Shown here piece after piece: positions 1 to 8,485 of a stretch of 64,000 bases of DNA (positions within the stretch are counted from its first letter, which is position 1; the number at the start of each line of letters is the position of its first letter). This DNA comes from Chitinophaga varians (lineage in GTDB: Bacteria > Bacteroidota > Bacteroidia > Chitinophagales > Chitinophagaceae): contig NZ_JACVFB010000001.1 in NCBI RefSeq assembly GCF_014529945.1, positions 372,001 through 436,000 on the forward strand, read 5' to 3'. Made by a program: the position numbers and the translations under genes. The notes beneath the pieces were generated by a model that worked only from the letters and a program-made list of their open reading frames with translations, was not told the origin of the DNA and ran no database searches.

Positions 1-206
1 ATATGGAAAGCATCCGGGTAAGTGTGTTGGCCACTTTCATTGAAGCGGTTGTGCATCAGTACCAGTATAAAACCATCGGGACCGTTCAATACAGCGAGGG
101 CGTCGTTGGGCTTTATATCGGCGGCTTTGAATCCGAGGTATGTCTGGAAGAAATGACTGGCATCGGCAATATCATTCACGGTCAGATTTAGATGATTGAG
201 TGTCAT
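1..206 (-). CDS. VOC (glyoxalase/bleomycin resistance) family protein, N-terminal part
   Basis: The minus strand opens at an ATG at 206 and stays open to the window edge (68 codons). The N-terminus, MTLNHLNLTVNDIADASHFF then a TYLGFK stretch, is the classic first beta-alpha-beta of a vicinal oxygen chelate module; the His at residue 5 is at the usual first metal-ligand position. VOC proteins bind metals and act as lyases, dioxygenases or antibiotic-binding proteins; the substrate cannot be told here. The C-terminus lies outside the window. It points away from the winged-helix gene's upstream side and is chromosomal in composition. Confidence 0.8.
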   Translation of the reverse strand, partial: MTLNHLNLTVNDIADASHFFQTYLGFKAADIKPNDALAVLNGPDGFILVLMHNRFNESGQHTYPDAFH

Positions 207-282
207 TGTCTTAATGTTTTAAAAAGAATGAGCGTTCGTTTTCTGTATGCAAATATAAAACGAATGATCATTCTTTTTAAAA

Positions 283-1344
283 TTATTTTACCGTAACGGG
301 GAGTCCATTGAACTGGCCGTACTGTTGGATCGCCTTTTTTAAGGCGGGCTGGTGTGTTTTTTTCAGCGGTTGGATGGGTATGAGTTCCAGGGAGATATCT
401 TTTTTATTGACTGTCCGTTTCCAGGTGCCGGTGATTTGACCATCTGCCACGATGACCGGGCCCAGGCTGGCCATCGGCGCGAGGTTGCCGTTGATGTACA
501 ATTGTTGGATGTCTCTTTTCTTATAGGCAACGGTGAATTCATCGAAGGCTGGCAACAGAAACACAGAGGGCTTCTCCCTGGTCAGATTCATGGGTGGCGC
601 CCAGTAGGTTTTGCCATCCGCTTCCGTGGCAACGAGTTGTTCTTTTACCGCCTCCAGTCCGCTTTTGGCTTCGGTGACGGTTAACCCCGACCACCAGGCG
701 AAATCCTGTAATGTTGCGGGTCCATGGCTATGAAAGTAGCGCTGTGCGAGGGTGGCGATAGATTCCGCCTTGGAGAGCGCGGCGGCCGCGGGAACGTGTT
801 CTTCCAGCAGTACGTAGGAGAACTGCTTGCCGTGACGTGGGCCGCTACAGATCAGGCCATCCAGCTCTGCATGCACAAGCAGGGAGCCCAACCGGTATTC
901 ATCGGTGACGATGCCAGCTTGCTGCAATGCGGGACCTATCTGCAGTCGTGTCAGCTGCTGACGGTTGCGGAGCATTTTCTCCATTACCTTCTGGCTTTTG
1001 GTAATGACGGCCTTCGTGATGCCCCAACGGTTGTCATTATAGGTACACAGTGCCTTAACGCGGGGAGCTGATAGTTTCAGCATCCAGCGCAGGTCTGCCG
1101 GCGCCACAAAATGCCAGGTAGGGCGAAGCACATGGGTGCGGATGATTTCCCAGTTGCCCATCGCATCATCGAGCAGGGTGTCGGTAGCGGCCGTGAGTCG
1201 TTGTCCGATGGCCCATTTAGCGGCAGCATAGTCCTGTGCCTGTACGGCGCCCATCCAGGCCACCAGCTCACCGGCACGGCTGTGCTGCGGTGTGATCAGG
1301 CATTGTTGGTGTAATCTCTGTTGGGTAATATCAAATGTGTTCAT
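283..1344 (-). CDS. Winged-helix DNA-binding domain protein (AlkZ/YcaQ-like, HTH_42 type)
   Basis: About 354 residues from the ATG at 1344 (MNTFDITQQRLHQQ); another ATG lies two codons upstream at 1350, and the frame is open further upstream without looking coding. The segment WMGAVQAQDYAAAKWAIGQR and the later RPTWHFVAPADLRWML are hallmarks of the winged-helix family that includes the DNA glycosylases AlkZ and YcaQ (QxQ-type motif near the N-terminus). The C-terminal LLPAFDEFTVAYKKR block is also typical. Members unhook interstrand crosslinks or are uncharacterised, so activity here is an inference. Divergent from the GNAT gene. Confidence 0.72.
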   Translation of the reverse strand: MNTFDITQQRLHQQCLITPQHSRAGELVAWMGAVQAQDYAAAKWAIGQRLTAATDTLLDDAMGNWEIIRTHVLRPTWHFVAPADLRWMLKLSAPRVKALCTYNDNRWGITKAVITKSQKVMEKMLRNRQQLTRLQIGPALQQAGIVTDEYRLGSLLVHAELDGLICSGPRHGKQFSYVLLEEHVPAAAALSKAESIATLAQRYFHSHGPATLQDFAWWSGLTVTEAKSGLEAVKEQLVATEADGKTYWAPPMNLTREKPSVFLLPAFDEFTVAYKKRDIQQLYINGNLAPMASLGPVIVADGQITGTWKRTVNKKDISLELIPIQPLKKTHQPALKKAIQQYGQFNGLPVTVK

Positions 1345-1521
1345 CGTCATTAAGTTAATCGTTCTGTTGCTGATTACAAAGAAATAACCCGCAGGTGACA
1401 ACCATATGTCAGTAGCCTTTGGATTTATTTTTGAGTTATACCGGACTATGTGTTTTGTATGAATCGGGCTATCGGTGTGGGCCGGCAGAGCGGTATATTT
1501 GCTGTATTTAACGATACAAAC

Positions 1522-2040
1522 ATGCAGCAAATCAGGATCAACAAAGCTACCGCTGATGACCTTAACATCATTCAGCTTATCGGGAGCGTTACTTTTGCCG
1601 AAACATTTGGCCCGTATAATACCGAGGCCAACATGCAGCGATACCTTGAAGAAAGTTTTAGTGATGCGAAGCTCCTGGAAGAACTACGCCATCCTGGATC
1701 ACATTTTTTTATCGCTTTTGAAGGCAGCACGCCGGTCGGTTATCTGAAGCTGAATACCGGTGCGGCACAGACAGAAGCACAGGATGATACGGCGATTGAG
1801 ATAGAACGTATTTATGTGCAGCGCGATTATCACGGTAAAAAAGTAGGGCAGCTGTTGTATGAAAAAGCATTGGAGGTAGCCCGTATGCTGGGGAAATCTT
1901 TTTTGTGGCTGGGTGTTTGGGAGAACAATCCCAGAGCGATCCGGTTTTATGAGAAGAACGGATTCGCTGCTTTTGACAAACATATTTTCAGGATGGGAGA
2001 AGACGAACAAACAGATATTCTGATGAAAAAGATGTTATGA
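1522..2040 (+). CDS. GNAT family N-acetyltransferase
   Basis: 172 residues from the ATG at 1522 (MQQIRINKATADD). Upstream in-frame codons give no recognisable fold, so this start is preferred. The acetyl-CoA binding core is visible: IEIERIYVQRDYHGKKVGQ contains the motif A pattern R-x-x-G-x-G/Q, followed by LLYEKALEVAR and the motif B segment LWLGVWENNPRAIRFYEKNGF. These enzymes transfer acetyl from acetyl-CoA to an amine; the substrate is unknown. The stop overlaps the next start by ATGA at 2037, so the two are probably translationally coupled. Confidence 0.85.
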   Translation: MQQIRINKATADDLNIIQLIGSVTFAETFGPYNTEANMQRYLEESFSDAKLLEELRHPGSHFFIAFEGSTPVGYLKLNTGAAQTEAQDDTAIEIERIYVQRDYHGKKVGQLLYEKALEVARMLGKSFLWLGVWENNPRAIRFYEKNGFAAFDKHIFRMGEDEQTDILMKKML

Positions 2041-3419
2041 ACAACTATGACGCCATCGTAGTGGGCGCCGGTCCCAACGGCATGGCTGCCGCTATTACCC
2101 TGCAACAGCGGGGCTTACAGGTATGTCTGCTTGAAGCAAAGGACACCGTAGGCGGCGGAATGCGTACCAAAGAACTGACGCTGCCCGGTTTTCATCACGA
2201 TGTGTGTGCCGCTATCCATCCTATGATGGGCATATCGCCTTTCTTCCGCAGCGTGCCGTTGCAGCGATTCGGTCTGGAGCTGGTCCATCCCGCTGTGGCA
2301 GCGGCCCATCCGTTTGATGATGGCCGTGCGGCAGTGCTGCGTAGCAGTCTTGCTGACACGGCGGCAGCGCTGGGAGAGGACGCTGCCGTTTACCATGACC
2401 TGGTTGCTCCGCTGGTAGGCGACTGGGAAAATATAGCTGCCGATATCCTTGCGCCCTTCCACTTTCCGCGGCATCCTTTGAAGATGGCGCGCTTCGGGCT
2501 GAACGCGCTGCGTTCCGCAGAAGCTGTTGCGAAACGTTTCCATACCCCACAGGCCCGCGGGCTCTGGGCCGGCATGGCCGCACATTCCATGCTGCCTTTG
2601 AATCGTCCGCCCGGTGCTGCTATCGGCATGATACTCTGCGCCGCCGCACATATCGCCGGTTGGCCGCTGGTGAAAGGTGGTTCACAGAAAATAGCAGACG
2701 CCCTCGCTGCCTACTTCCAGTCACTCGGTGGGACAATCGTCACCGGCGTTACGATCAATACCATCGATCAGCTGCCGCCGGCAAAACTGGTGCTGCTGGA
2801 TGTTTCTCCGCGTCAGTTGGTGGACATCGCAGGACATCGACTCAGTTCCCGCTACGTCCGGCAGTTGAGCCGTTACCGTTATGGCCCCGGTGTGTTTAAA
2901 GTAGACTGGGCGCTCGACGGCCCCGTGCCTTTCACCAACCCCGAATGCCGCCAGGCAGGGACGGTGCATCTGGGGAATACCTATGAGGAGATGGCTGCTG
3001 CCAGGTTGCCTTTTGTATTATTTGCGCAACAAAGCCTCTTCGAGGAAAGCCGCGCTCCCCAGGGATACCATACCGCCTGGGGATATTGCCACGTTCCCAA
3101 CGGCAGCACCGCCGATATGACTTCCCTCATCGAAGCCCAGGTAGAACGCTTCGCTCCCGGATTTAAAAAAAGTATTCTCAGCAGACATGTCATGAACACC
3201 GCCGACATGCAACAATATAATCCCAACTACATCGGCGGTGATATCAACGGCGGCATCATCGATCTCCGTCAGCTCTATGCCCGGCCAGTACTCAGCGTTT
3301 CACCCTATCGCACCAGTGCCAGGGGTATCTATATCTGTTCCGCGTCCACACCACCCGGCGGAGGTGTACACGGCATGTGCGGGTACCACGCCGCATTACA
3401 GGCCTTAAAAGATTTTTGA
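2037..3419 (+). CDS. FAD-dependent oxidoreductase, phytoene desaturase-like
   Basis: 460 residues. The N-terminus has the dinucleotide-binding Rossmann motif VVGAGPNGMAAAITLQQRG, ending in the acidic residue of LLEAKDTVGGGMRT, the pattern of NAD(P)/FAD oxidoreductases related to phytoene desaturase (CrtI) and amine oxidase. The C-terminus STPPGGGVHGMCGYHAALQA is the conserved second FAD contact of that family. It probably oxidises a lipid or isoprenoid substrate, but no carotenoid genes lie nearby, so substrate is unknown. Four-base overlap with the GNAT gene. Noticeably GC-richer than everything after 3550. It is the last host protein gene before the element. Confidence 0.82.
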   Translation: MNNYDAIVVGAGPNGMAAAITLQQRGLQVCLLEAKDTVGGGMRTKELTLPGFHHDVCAAIHPMMGISPFFRSVPLQRFGLELVHPAVAAAHPFDDGRAAVLRSSLADTAAALGEDAAVYHDLVAPLVGDWENIAADILAPFHFPRHPLKMARFGLNALRSAEAVAKRFHTPQARGLWAGMAAHSMLPLNRPPGAAIGMILCAAAHIAGWPLVKGGSQKIADALAAYFQSLGGTIVTGVTINTIDQLPPAKLVLLDVSPRQLVDIAGHRLSSRYVRQLSRYRYGPGVFKVDWALDGPVPFTNPECRQAGTVHLGNTYEEMAAARLPFVLFAQQSLFEESRAPQGYHTAWGYCHVPNGSTADMTSLIEAQVERFAPGFKKSILSRHVMNTADMQQYNPNYIGGDINGGIIDLRQLYARPVLSVSPYRTSARGIYICSASTPPGGGVHGMCGYHAALQALKDF

Positions 3420-3426
3420 TAATTTT

Positions 3427-3457
3427 TTTGAAGATGAAAATGTTTTTACTACCTTCG
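3427..3457 (+). promoter_or_regulatory. Bacteroidota-type promoter of tRNA-Lys
   Basis: TTTG at 3427-3430 (end of a T-run) and TACCTTCG at 3450-3457 fit the -33 TTTG and -7 TAnnTTTG boxes with 19 bp between. The tRNA 5' end begins 20 bases further on. Confidence 0.6.
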
Positions 3458-3477
3458 CGCTCCCGTTAAGGGAAAAT

Positions 3478-3550
3478 GATTCCGTAGCTCAGTTGGTAGA
3501 GCAATACACTTTTAATGTATGGGCCCTGGGTTCGAGTCCCAGCGGGATCA
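3478..3550 (+). tRNA. tRNA-Lys (anticodon UUU)
   Basis: A full cloverleaf can be drawn: acceptor GATTCCG pairs with CGGGATC, the D arm is GCTC with loop AGTTGGTAGA, the anticodon stem ATACA/TGTAT encloses CTTTTAA (anticodon TTT), and the T arm CTGGG/CCCAG encloses TTCGAGT. The discriminator is A at 3550; CA follows but the first C of CCA is replaced, so CCA is probably added after transcription. It sits on the boundary between GC-richer chromosome and the AT-richer element, the usual place for tRNA-directed integration. Confidence 0.95.
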
Positions 3551-3552
3551 CA

Positions 3553-3577
3553 AAGCCATCCACAGGATGGCTTTTTT
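3553..3577 (+). terminator. Rho-independent terminator after tRNA-Lys
   Basis: AAGCCATCC, loop ACA, GGATGGCTT, then a run of T. It begins two bases after the tRNA, so it should end the tRNA transcript. Confidence 0.85.
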
Positions 3578-3652
3578 AGTGTCAAAATCACCGGACTTCT
3601 CATATCCATAAAAATTTTCACACAAAAAAGCACAAAGAAACTCAAAGTCAGA

Positions 3653-3698
3653 GGGTACCTATCCGGGTACCTCTCTTTTGACAGTATATTTGGTACCC
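3653..3698. repeat. Three GGGTACC motifs near the element end (candidate integrase arm sites)
   Basis: GGGTACC occurs at 3653-3659 and 3665-3671 in direct orientation and as GGTACCC at 3692-3698. The first two start 12 bp apart and the third is inverted. Short repeated sites between a tRNA and a tyrosine recombinase gene are often where the recombinase or its excision partner binds; that role is an inference. Confidence 0.4.
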
Positions 3699-3762
3699 TA
3701 GAGAATTCATCAACACTATTAGGCGGTTTTAGGCCATTTTAAAACCTAAAAAATTCGTGTGT

Positions 3763-5169
3763 ATGAAAGTTAATGAACACCTATCGGTACTTTTCTTATT
3801 AGAGAAATCTAAAGCATCTTCAAACGGATCAGTACCAATTACCATTCGTCTGACCGTTGATGGTGTGCGATCTGAAATGTCTCTAGGACAAAAAATTCTT
3901 CCAAGCCATTGGGATCAACAGAGCGAAAATGTTTCTTTAGATGCTCATCCCAACAAAAAGGAAGCAGCATTACTTTATTCGATCATTTCTCAAGCCCTTA
4001 ATGACCTAAAGACTCATTACTTCTTTTTATCTCAGAAGTATGAGTATGTCAGTGCCGACCTATTGAAAAAATCTTATAAAGGGCTTCTTACTATTGGAGA
4101 AAAGAAGCATGAGTCTTTTGTAAAACCGGAAAGAACTATAATGCAGGTATGTAATTATAAATACAGCAAACTTTCGGCGCTTGTAAAGACTGGAGAACGC
4201 TCTCCAAATACACTTAAAAGATGGAAAATAACTAAAAGGAAGCTCCGGCAATTCCTTCAATTTAAATTCGGTAGTTGTGATGTCCCGCTATCATTATTTA
4301 AGTTCTCCCATGCAGATGATTTTCTTCATTACTTGCTAACCAAACATCACATTGTCAAGAATACGGCAATGAAATACCTGAAGAATACAAAGGAACTTTT
4401 AAAGATTGCAGAAGGGAATGAATGGAGATCTAATAATCCCTGGTCTCCTTTCATAACAACATATAAACAGCCTAAAAGAAATTGCCTGACTATTTATCAA
4501 ATCATAGCAATTTTCAAGAAAAACTTGATAGGTCGGTTGGATCATGTCAGGAATGTTTTCCTCTTTGCCTGCTTTACCGGGTATTCATTTGCAGAACTCC
4601 AGAACCTTACTCGTGATGCTGTTTTTATTGGAATTGATGGAAAAAAATGGATTAAAATAGATCGCCAGAAAACGAATAATCCGGAATGTCTACCATTGTT
4701 ACCAATTCCAACGTCCGTTATTGACAGATATATCAATGACCCCTACTGCATTGAGAACAACAAGTTGTTGCCATTAAAATCGTACACCCATTACAATGGA
4801 TATCTTAAAGAAATTTCTAGTATATGTAATATTGACTTTGAATTAACGACACACGTTGCACGTCATACATTTGCGACGACAGTATGTTTGGACAACGGTG
4901 TACCACTAGAAACAATCAGCAAGATGTTGGGACATACTAATATTCGGACAACACAGATATACGCTAAAATTTCAAATCGAAATCTAAGTGTCAATATGAC
5001 TATGCTTGAACGAAAACTGTTCTGCCCTGAGGGGAATATAAAAGTTACCGAAATCGTTCAACTACTGCCAAAGCACTTTTCAACAGGATTGCGGGATGAT
5101 ACTCCTGAATCCAATTTAAAACTATTGGTGGATAAATCCTTACGTAAAGTTAATAAGGATGACAAATAA
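3763..5169 (+). CDS. int: Tyrosine recombinase / integrase of the ICE
   Basis: 468 residues from the ATG at 3763; a GTG six bases upstream is also possible. Domain order: arm-binding domain (residues about 1-110), SAM-like core-binding domain (about 125-220), catalytic domain (about 240-410). Catalytic residues: HVAR gives His364 and Arg367, GHTN gives His390, and Tyr400 in TQIYAKI is the nucleophile. Where most relatives have the first Arg (TGxR) this protein has TGYS, a Ser, the same substitution known for the CTnDOT integrase IntDOT. It should integrate and excise the element at the adjacent site. It reads away from the tRNA. Confidence 0.92.
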   Translation: MKVNEHLSVLFLLEKSKASSNGSVPITIRLTVDGVRSEMSLGQKILPSHWDQQSENVSLDAHPNKKEAALLYSIISQALNDLKTHYFFLSQKYEYVSADLLKKSYKGLLTIGEKKHESFVKPERTIMQVCNYKYSKLSALVKTGERSPNTLKRWKITKRKLRQFLQFKFGSCDVPLSLFKFSHADDFLHYLLTKHHIVKNTAMKYLKNTKELLKIAEGNEWRSNNPWSPFITTYKQPKRNCLTIYQIIAIFKKNLIGRLDHVRNVFLFACFTGYSFAELQNLTRDAVFIGIDGKKWIKIDRQKTNNPECLPLLPIPTSVIDRYINDPYCIENNKLLPLKSYTHYNGYLKEISSICNIDFELTTHVARHTFATTVCLDNGVPLETISKMLGHTNIRTTQIYAKISNRNLSVNMTMLERKLFCPEGNIKVTEIVQLLPKHFSTGLRDDTPESNLKLLVDKSLRKVNKDDK

Positions 5170-5474
5170 ATTTCACAATAGTATAAAATTTAGTATATTG
5201 TCGACCATTTCTGGTGAAACAAGTTGTTTACATCCAGCTACTTGTTACACTATGAAAATCTGGAACCCATCGTTACGGACAACCCGAGAACCCCAAAGCT
5301 AATAGCTATACACTCTTGCATTAAAACGGACTACTCCAAACACTGGAGCAGTTCAACAATATTTTTAACGGAATTTGAATCTCTGATTCCATTTCTCCAG
5401 TAATTGTTGTTTTTCGCTAGGTATGGGCGACAGCATTCAATAACCAAATCAAAAAATGACAAAGTTTCCCTCAT
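5170..5474. other. Intergenic region with one hairpin
   Basis: No gene is seen. Bases 5328-5354 form an imperfect stem, ACTACTCCA with TGGAGCAGT around a short loop, without a strong T-run. It may end the integrase transcript, but that is weakly supported. Confidence 0.35.
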
Positions 5475-5678
5475 ATGCAAAACGTCGAAAAAAGCCAAAA
5501 GATATTTTTATTACTACTCTGGGCGTTACTAATATTGATGGTTGGCACTTTCTTCTGGGTTCACAACCGCCTTGCCCTTCCATTCATTCTTGAAGTCATT
5601 TTTGAGATGATAACTGTAGGCTCGAGCATTATATTAGTCGTTCTCACTGTAGGATACTTTATTAGTAATAAACCTTAA
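5475..5678 (+). CDS. Small two-helix membrane protein
   Basis: 67 residues with two hydrophobic stretches, about residues 10-28 (IFLLLLWALLILMVGTFFWV) and 36-62. The N-terminus is charged and the C-terminus ends in NKP. No known family is recognised. It stands alone between the integrase and the convergent P450 gene. Length and composition fit a real inner-membrane peptide, but there is no independent support. Confidence 0.5.
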   Translation: MQNVEKSQKIFLLLLWALLILMVGTFFWVHNRLALPFILEVIFEMITVGSSIILVVLTVGYFISNKP

Positions 5679-5876
5679 CTTGAATTTCAAAAATTCTCAA
5701 TATTCGTTGACTAGGCTATTTAATTTTAGCTCTCCTGATGAGCTGTACATGCCTTATTCCCAATTTTTGGATTTGTAATATCCCATAAAATCGTATTCAC
5801 AAAACAGTTATAACGATTCAGCTAGTTCTTTTGCGGAAAGAACATTGAAGGGAAAGATCAATATTTTAGTTGAACA

Positions 5877-7019
5877 CTAGGGGCGTTTAGAATATCGTAT
5901 TAAAAGCTGATCAAAAGAACTTGCTAATAGGCTGTCATTGAGTACTGGCGTTTTTACTAACTGTATATTGTCAAGATTTTGCAAAATGACTTCTAACGCT
6001 ATCCTTGTTTCAGTCCGCAGAAGATAGGACCCTGCACAAAAATGTACCCCATGACCGAGACTCAAATGGAGAGAGGCATTCTTCCTTTGTATGTCAAATA
6101 AATGAGGTAGGTCAAAAACAGTGCTATCTTTGTTTGCCGTGCAAATCCAGGCTGTAACAATATCTCCTTTTTTCATATGCTGACCATCAATCATAGTATC
6201 TTCTTTCACCATGCGATACATGGTTGGAACTGTGGTTCTAAAACGAAGTAATTCCTCGATAAATTCTGGAATTAGACCGGGTTGTTTTGAGAGCTGTTTT
6301 TGTACCTCAGGTTTTTCTGCAAGAGTGAAAATCGCCATTTCCAAAAGACCCGAAAGTGTGCCGGAACCTCCGAGGTATAAATTCATACAAAACAACACAA
6401 TTTCCTTTTCTGTTAAAAGCTCTCCTGAAATTTCTGTCCGTTGCCATTGCGAAATTAATTCCTGGGAATCTCTTTTCAACTTTACCTCCCCCATTAAAAA
6501 ATCAAAAATTTCCTCCTGACATTGGAAGTAGGCAGCAATCATATCAGGGCTAGGAACAGAAGCTATTTGGTTGACCCACTTGGCAACTTGGGAAAAATTG
6601 GTACTTCGAATACCTAATAGCTGTGAAATTATATCAGCTGGCATAGAGGCTGCAAACGCACTTACAAAATCAGTTTCATAATCATCAAATTTATTTACAA
6701 GTTTCGTTGCTGTCGTGTATATAGCAGGTTCCATGGCTTTTACCAAACTAGGGGTAAAGGTTTTTCCCATGAAGGCTCTTAGCCTAGCATGTTCTGGGGG
6801 GTCTAGCTGATTGAGATTGTCTGAAAGTGGGTTGTTCTCAGTTCTCGGGGTATACTTATTACTAAAAACTTCGTGAGAAGTGAGGACTTTTTTTACATCC
6901 TCGTAACTATAGACATGCCAGGAACCTCTATGGCCGAAGTAAGTTGTAAATGTAGGATCAAAATAGACACCCTGATTTAACTTTTCATCAATCCATTGAT
7001 CGGGATACAGTGACAGCAT
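5877..7019 (-). CDS. Cytochrome P450
   Basis: 380 residues, a normal length for a soluble bacterial P450. The heme-ligand region is LGHGVHFCAG, with Cys328 as thiolate. The usual Phe of FGxGxHxC is Leu here. The I-helix oxygen-activation motif is GGSGT (217-221), so the acid-Thr pair is replaced by Gly-Thr. The K-helix ExxR is EELLR (256-259). DPPEHARLR and a C-helix HxxxR type contact are also present. It probably hydroxylates or oxidises a secondary metabolite. It follows the RiPP operon on the same strand after a 460-bp gap, so it may tailor that peptide, or the terpene made from 22434. No ferredoxin or reductase gene is nearby. A decayed copy of its 5' part lies at 16371-16672. Confidence 0.93.
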   Translation of the reverse strand: MLSLYPDQWIDEKLNQGVYFDPTFTTYFGHRGSWHVYSYEDVKKVLTSHEVFSNKYTPRTENNPLSDNLNQLDPPEHARLRAFMGKTFTPSLVKAMEPAIYTTATKLVNKFDDYETDFVSAFAASMPADIISQLLGIRSTNFSQVAKWVNQIASVPSPDMIAAYFQCQEEIFDFLMGEVKLKRDSQELISQWQRTEISGELLTEKEIVLFCMNLYLGGSGTLSGLLEMAIFTLAEKPEVQKQLSKQPGLIPEFIEELLRFRTTVPTMYRMVKEDTMIDGQHMKKGDIVTAWICTANKDSTVFDLPHLFDIQRKNASLHLSLGHGVHFCAGSYLLRTETRIALEVILQNLDNIQLVKTPVLNDSLLASSFDQLLIRYSKRP

Positions 7020-7134
7020 AATTGCGTAAATTAATATTATTATATATAATGTATGATATATAATTCAAAAAAAAGATACAGTAATTGAATATTAACATTT
7101 AATTAACAAACAACGGAAATGTATACTTGTAAAT

Positions 7135-7364
7135 TCCCGCCGTCATCCTGGCCTTATATTGCGTGATAACATGATAAAGGAGCATGGTCTAACCGTTACC
7201 AATGCCGCGGAGCTACTGAAGGTAACCCGTCCGGCAGTGTCAAATGTTTTAAATGGCCACGCAGCTTTCTCACCAGGAATTTTGAACTTGCGAAGGTATT
7301 GAAGACAAAACCTACAATATTGTTTAGCTTGGCATTAAACGATTTTCCTGTACACAAAATGTGA
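7135..7364 (+). pseudogene. HigA-like antitoxin remnant (frameshifted)
   Basis: Frame one reads HPGLILRDNMIKEHGLTVTN then AAELLKVTRPAVSNVLNGHA, the conserved start and helix-turn-helix of HigA/VapI antitoxins. After AFSP the frame breaks, and a second frame continues FELAKVLKTKPTILFSLALN and ends at 7362-7364. Part of the middle (about 10 residues) is missing. There is no HigB toxin beside it. Upstream sequence is replaced exactly where the homology with the 16.6 kb region ends (GTAAATT at about 7128-7135), so the gene was cut by a rearrangement. It lies on the opposite strand from its neighbours. Confidence 0.75.
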
Positions 7365-7479
7365 GATACCTGCGGTTCTCTGAATAGGAAAGGTATAGTG
7401 AAAGAAATATTCAGGTATACTATCTGGAATCATATTCCCAAAAGCTAATAGTTTGTTCCTACAAGGGTATTCGCTTTCA

Positions 7480-8484
7480 TTATTCTCCTTGGTAGGGATT
7501 GTAACTACATTTGGCTGGTTTCATTAGGGGATCTTCTAGGTAAGCCCTGCAATCGGAACAAATGTATCTATACTCACAATCCCGACAAACCTGAATTTTG
7601 TCCTTCGAAATTCTCCATAAATCCCTAAACTCAGGAATGTTAAGAACAACTTCCCGAATAGACCTTTCTGTAATCAAGCCGTATGAAAATTCCATAGAAG
7701 GGCAGTTTTTTATTTGACCGTTTTTGTCAATTGCAATTTTTCTGTTTAAGCAGGAGTTCCACTCTCTGTTTTCCGCAAAAGCTGTCATATTTGCCCTGAA
7801 ATGTTCACTGTTAATTTTTCCACAATGGGTTTCATCTATAATCACCGTCTTTGTATATGTAACCTTAATGTGGGAAGAAATTTCATAGAACTTTTCAAAT
7901 CCAGCAGAATGGAAGGTGATAGTCGAAATACATGGAAAGAGGTCTGCAAATTCTTTGATTTGACTAATTTTACAACCCTGGTAGTATTTTAAGATCAAAT
8001 CTAAATTAATATCCTTCAAATGTATTCTGGCGTTTATTAGTCGGTAACTAAGGTCTGAAAGTACCAAAGTATCAAAAGATCTAATTTGGAGGTATTGACA
8101 GCCCATATTGACTAGATCATCTATCACATTTTCAAGGTTGAATTGAATTGAAGTTCCTAAGTCGATTACTGCATTCGAAATGAGCGAAGGACAATCCCAT
8201 CTTTCAAAATCCAATTTTGGAAACATTTTTGGAGTATGGGTAAAAAAAAGAAAACGGTTTTCCTCCAAAGAAAAAAAGTACTTTTCCAGTAGTAGGTATG
8301 TCTCCAGGTCATTCGCGCTTCGATACTGACTTAAGGAATATTCTCCTAATGTATCAACTATGTCATATAGTTCATTTGGTAAATGAATATAACATTGATT
8401 TTGCAAGTCACAGATGATACTTTTATTTGCGCCCTTTACAGGTATACATGAAGAATAAAGTAGTGGATATAGGCTTTCATTCAT
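7480..8484 (-). CDS. gwsS: SPASM-domain peptide maturase of a grasp-with-spasm system
   Basis: 334 residues. The C-terminus carries the cysteine-rich SPASM pattern: CLNRKIAIDKNGQIKNCPSM, then VCRDCEYRYICSDCRAYLED and a last AKCSYNPYQ. This order and the adjacent ATP-grasp gene match the Bacteroidota grasp-with-spasm family. The N-terminal half has a TIM-barrel-like layout with the LGTSIQFNLENVIDDLVNMG segment, but I see no CxxxCxxC radical-SAM cluster motif, as expected for this family. Its exact reaction is not known. It starts one base after the stop of the small ORF at 8486-8650, so translation is probably coupled. Confidence 0.85.
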   Translation of the reverse strand: MNESLYPLLYSSCIPVKGANKSIICDLQNQCYIHLPNELYDIVDTLGEYSLSQYRSANDLETYLLLEKYFFSLEENRFLFFTHTPKMFPKLDFERWDCPSLISNAVIDLGTSIQFNLENVIDDLVNMGCQYLQIRSFDTLVLSDLSYRLINARIHLKDINLDLILKYYQGCKISQIKEFADLFPCISTITFHSAGFEKFYEISSHIKVTYTKTVIIDETHCGKINSEHFRANMTAFAENREWNSCLNRKIAIDKNGQIKNCPSMEFSYGLITERSIREVVLNIPEFRDLWRISKDKIQVCRDCEYRYICSDCRAYLEDPLMKPAKCSYNPYQGE

Positions 8485-8485
8485 A

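Noticed and set aside
3..191. A 62-codon plus-strand ORF
   Set aside because: The opposite strand encodes a clear VOC-family N-terminus over the same bases, so the plus-strand frame is its shadow.
352..1314. Several plus-strand ORFs inside the winged-helix gene
   Set aside because: Shadows of the minus-strand gene, with no recognisable domains.
2115..2969. Long minus-strand ORFs inside the FAD oxidoreductase gene
   Set aside because: High GC leaves opposite frames open; the plus strand has the Rossmann motif.
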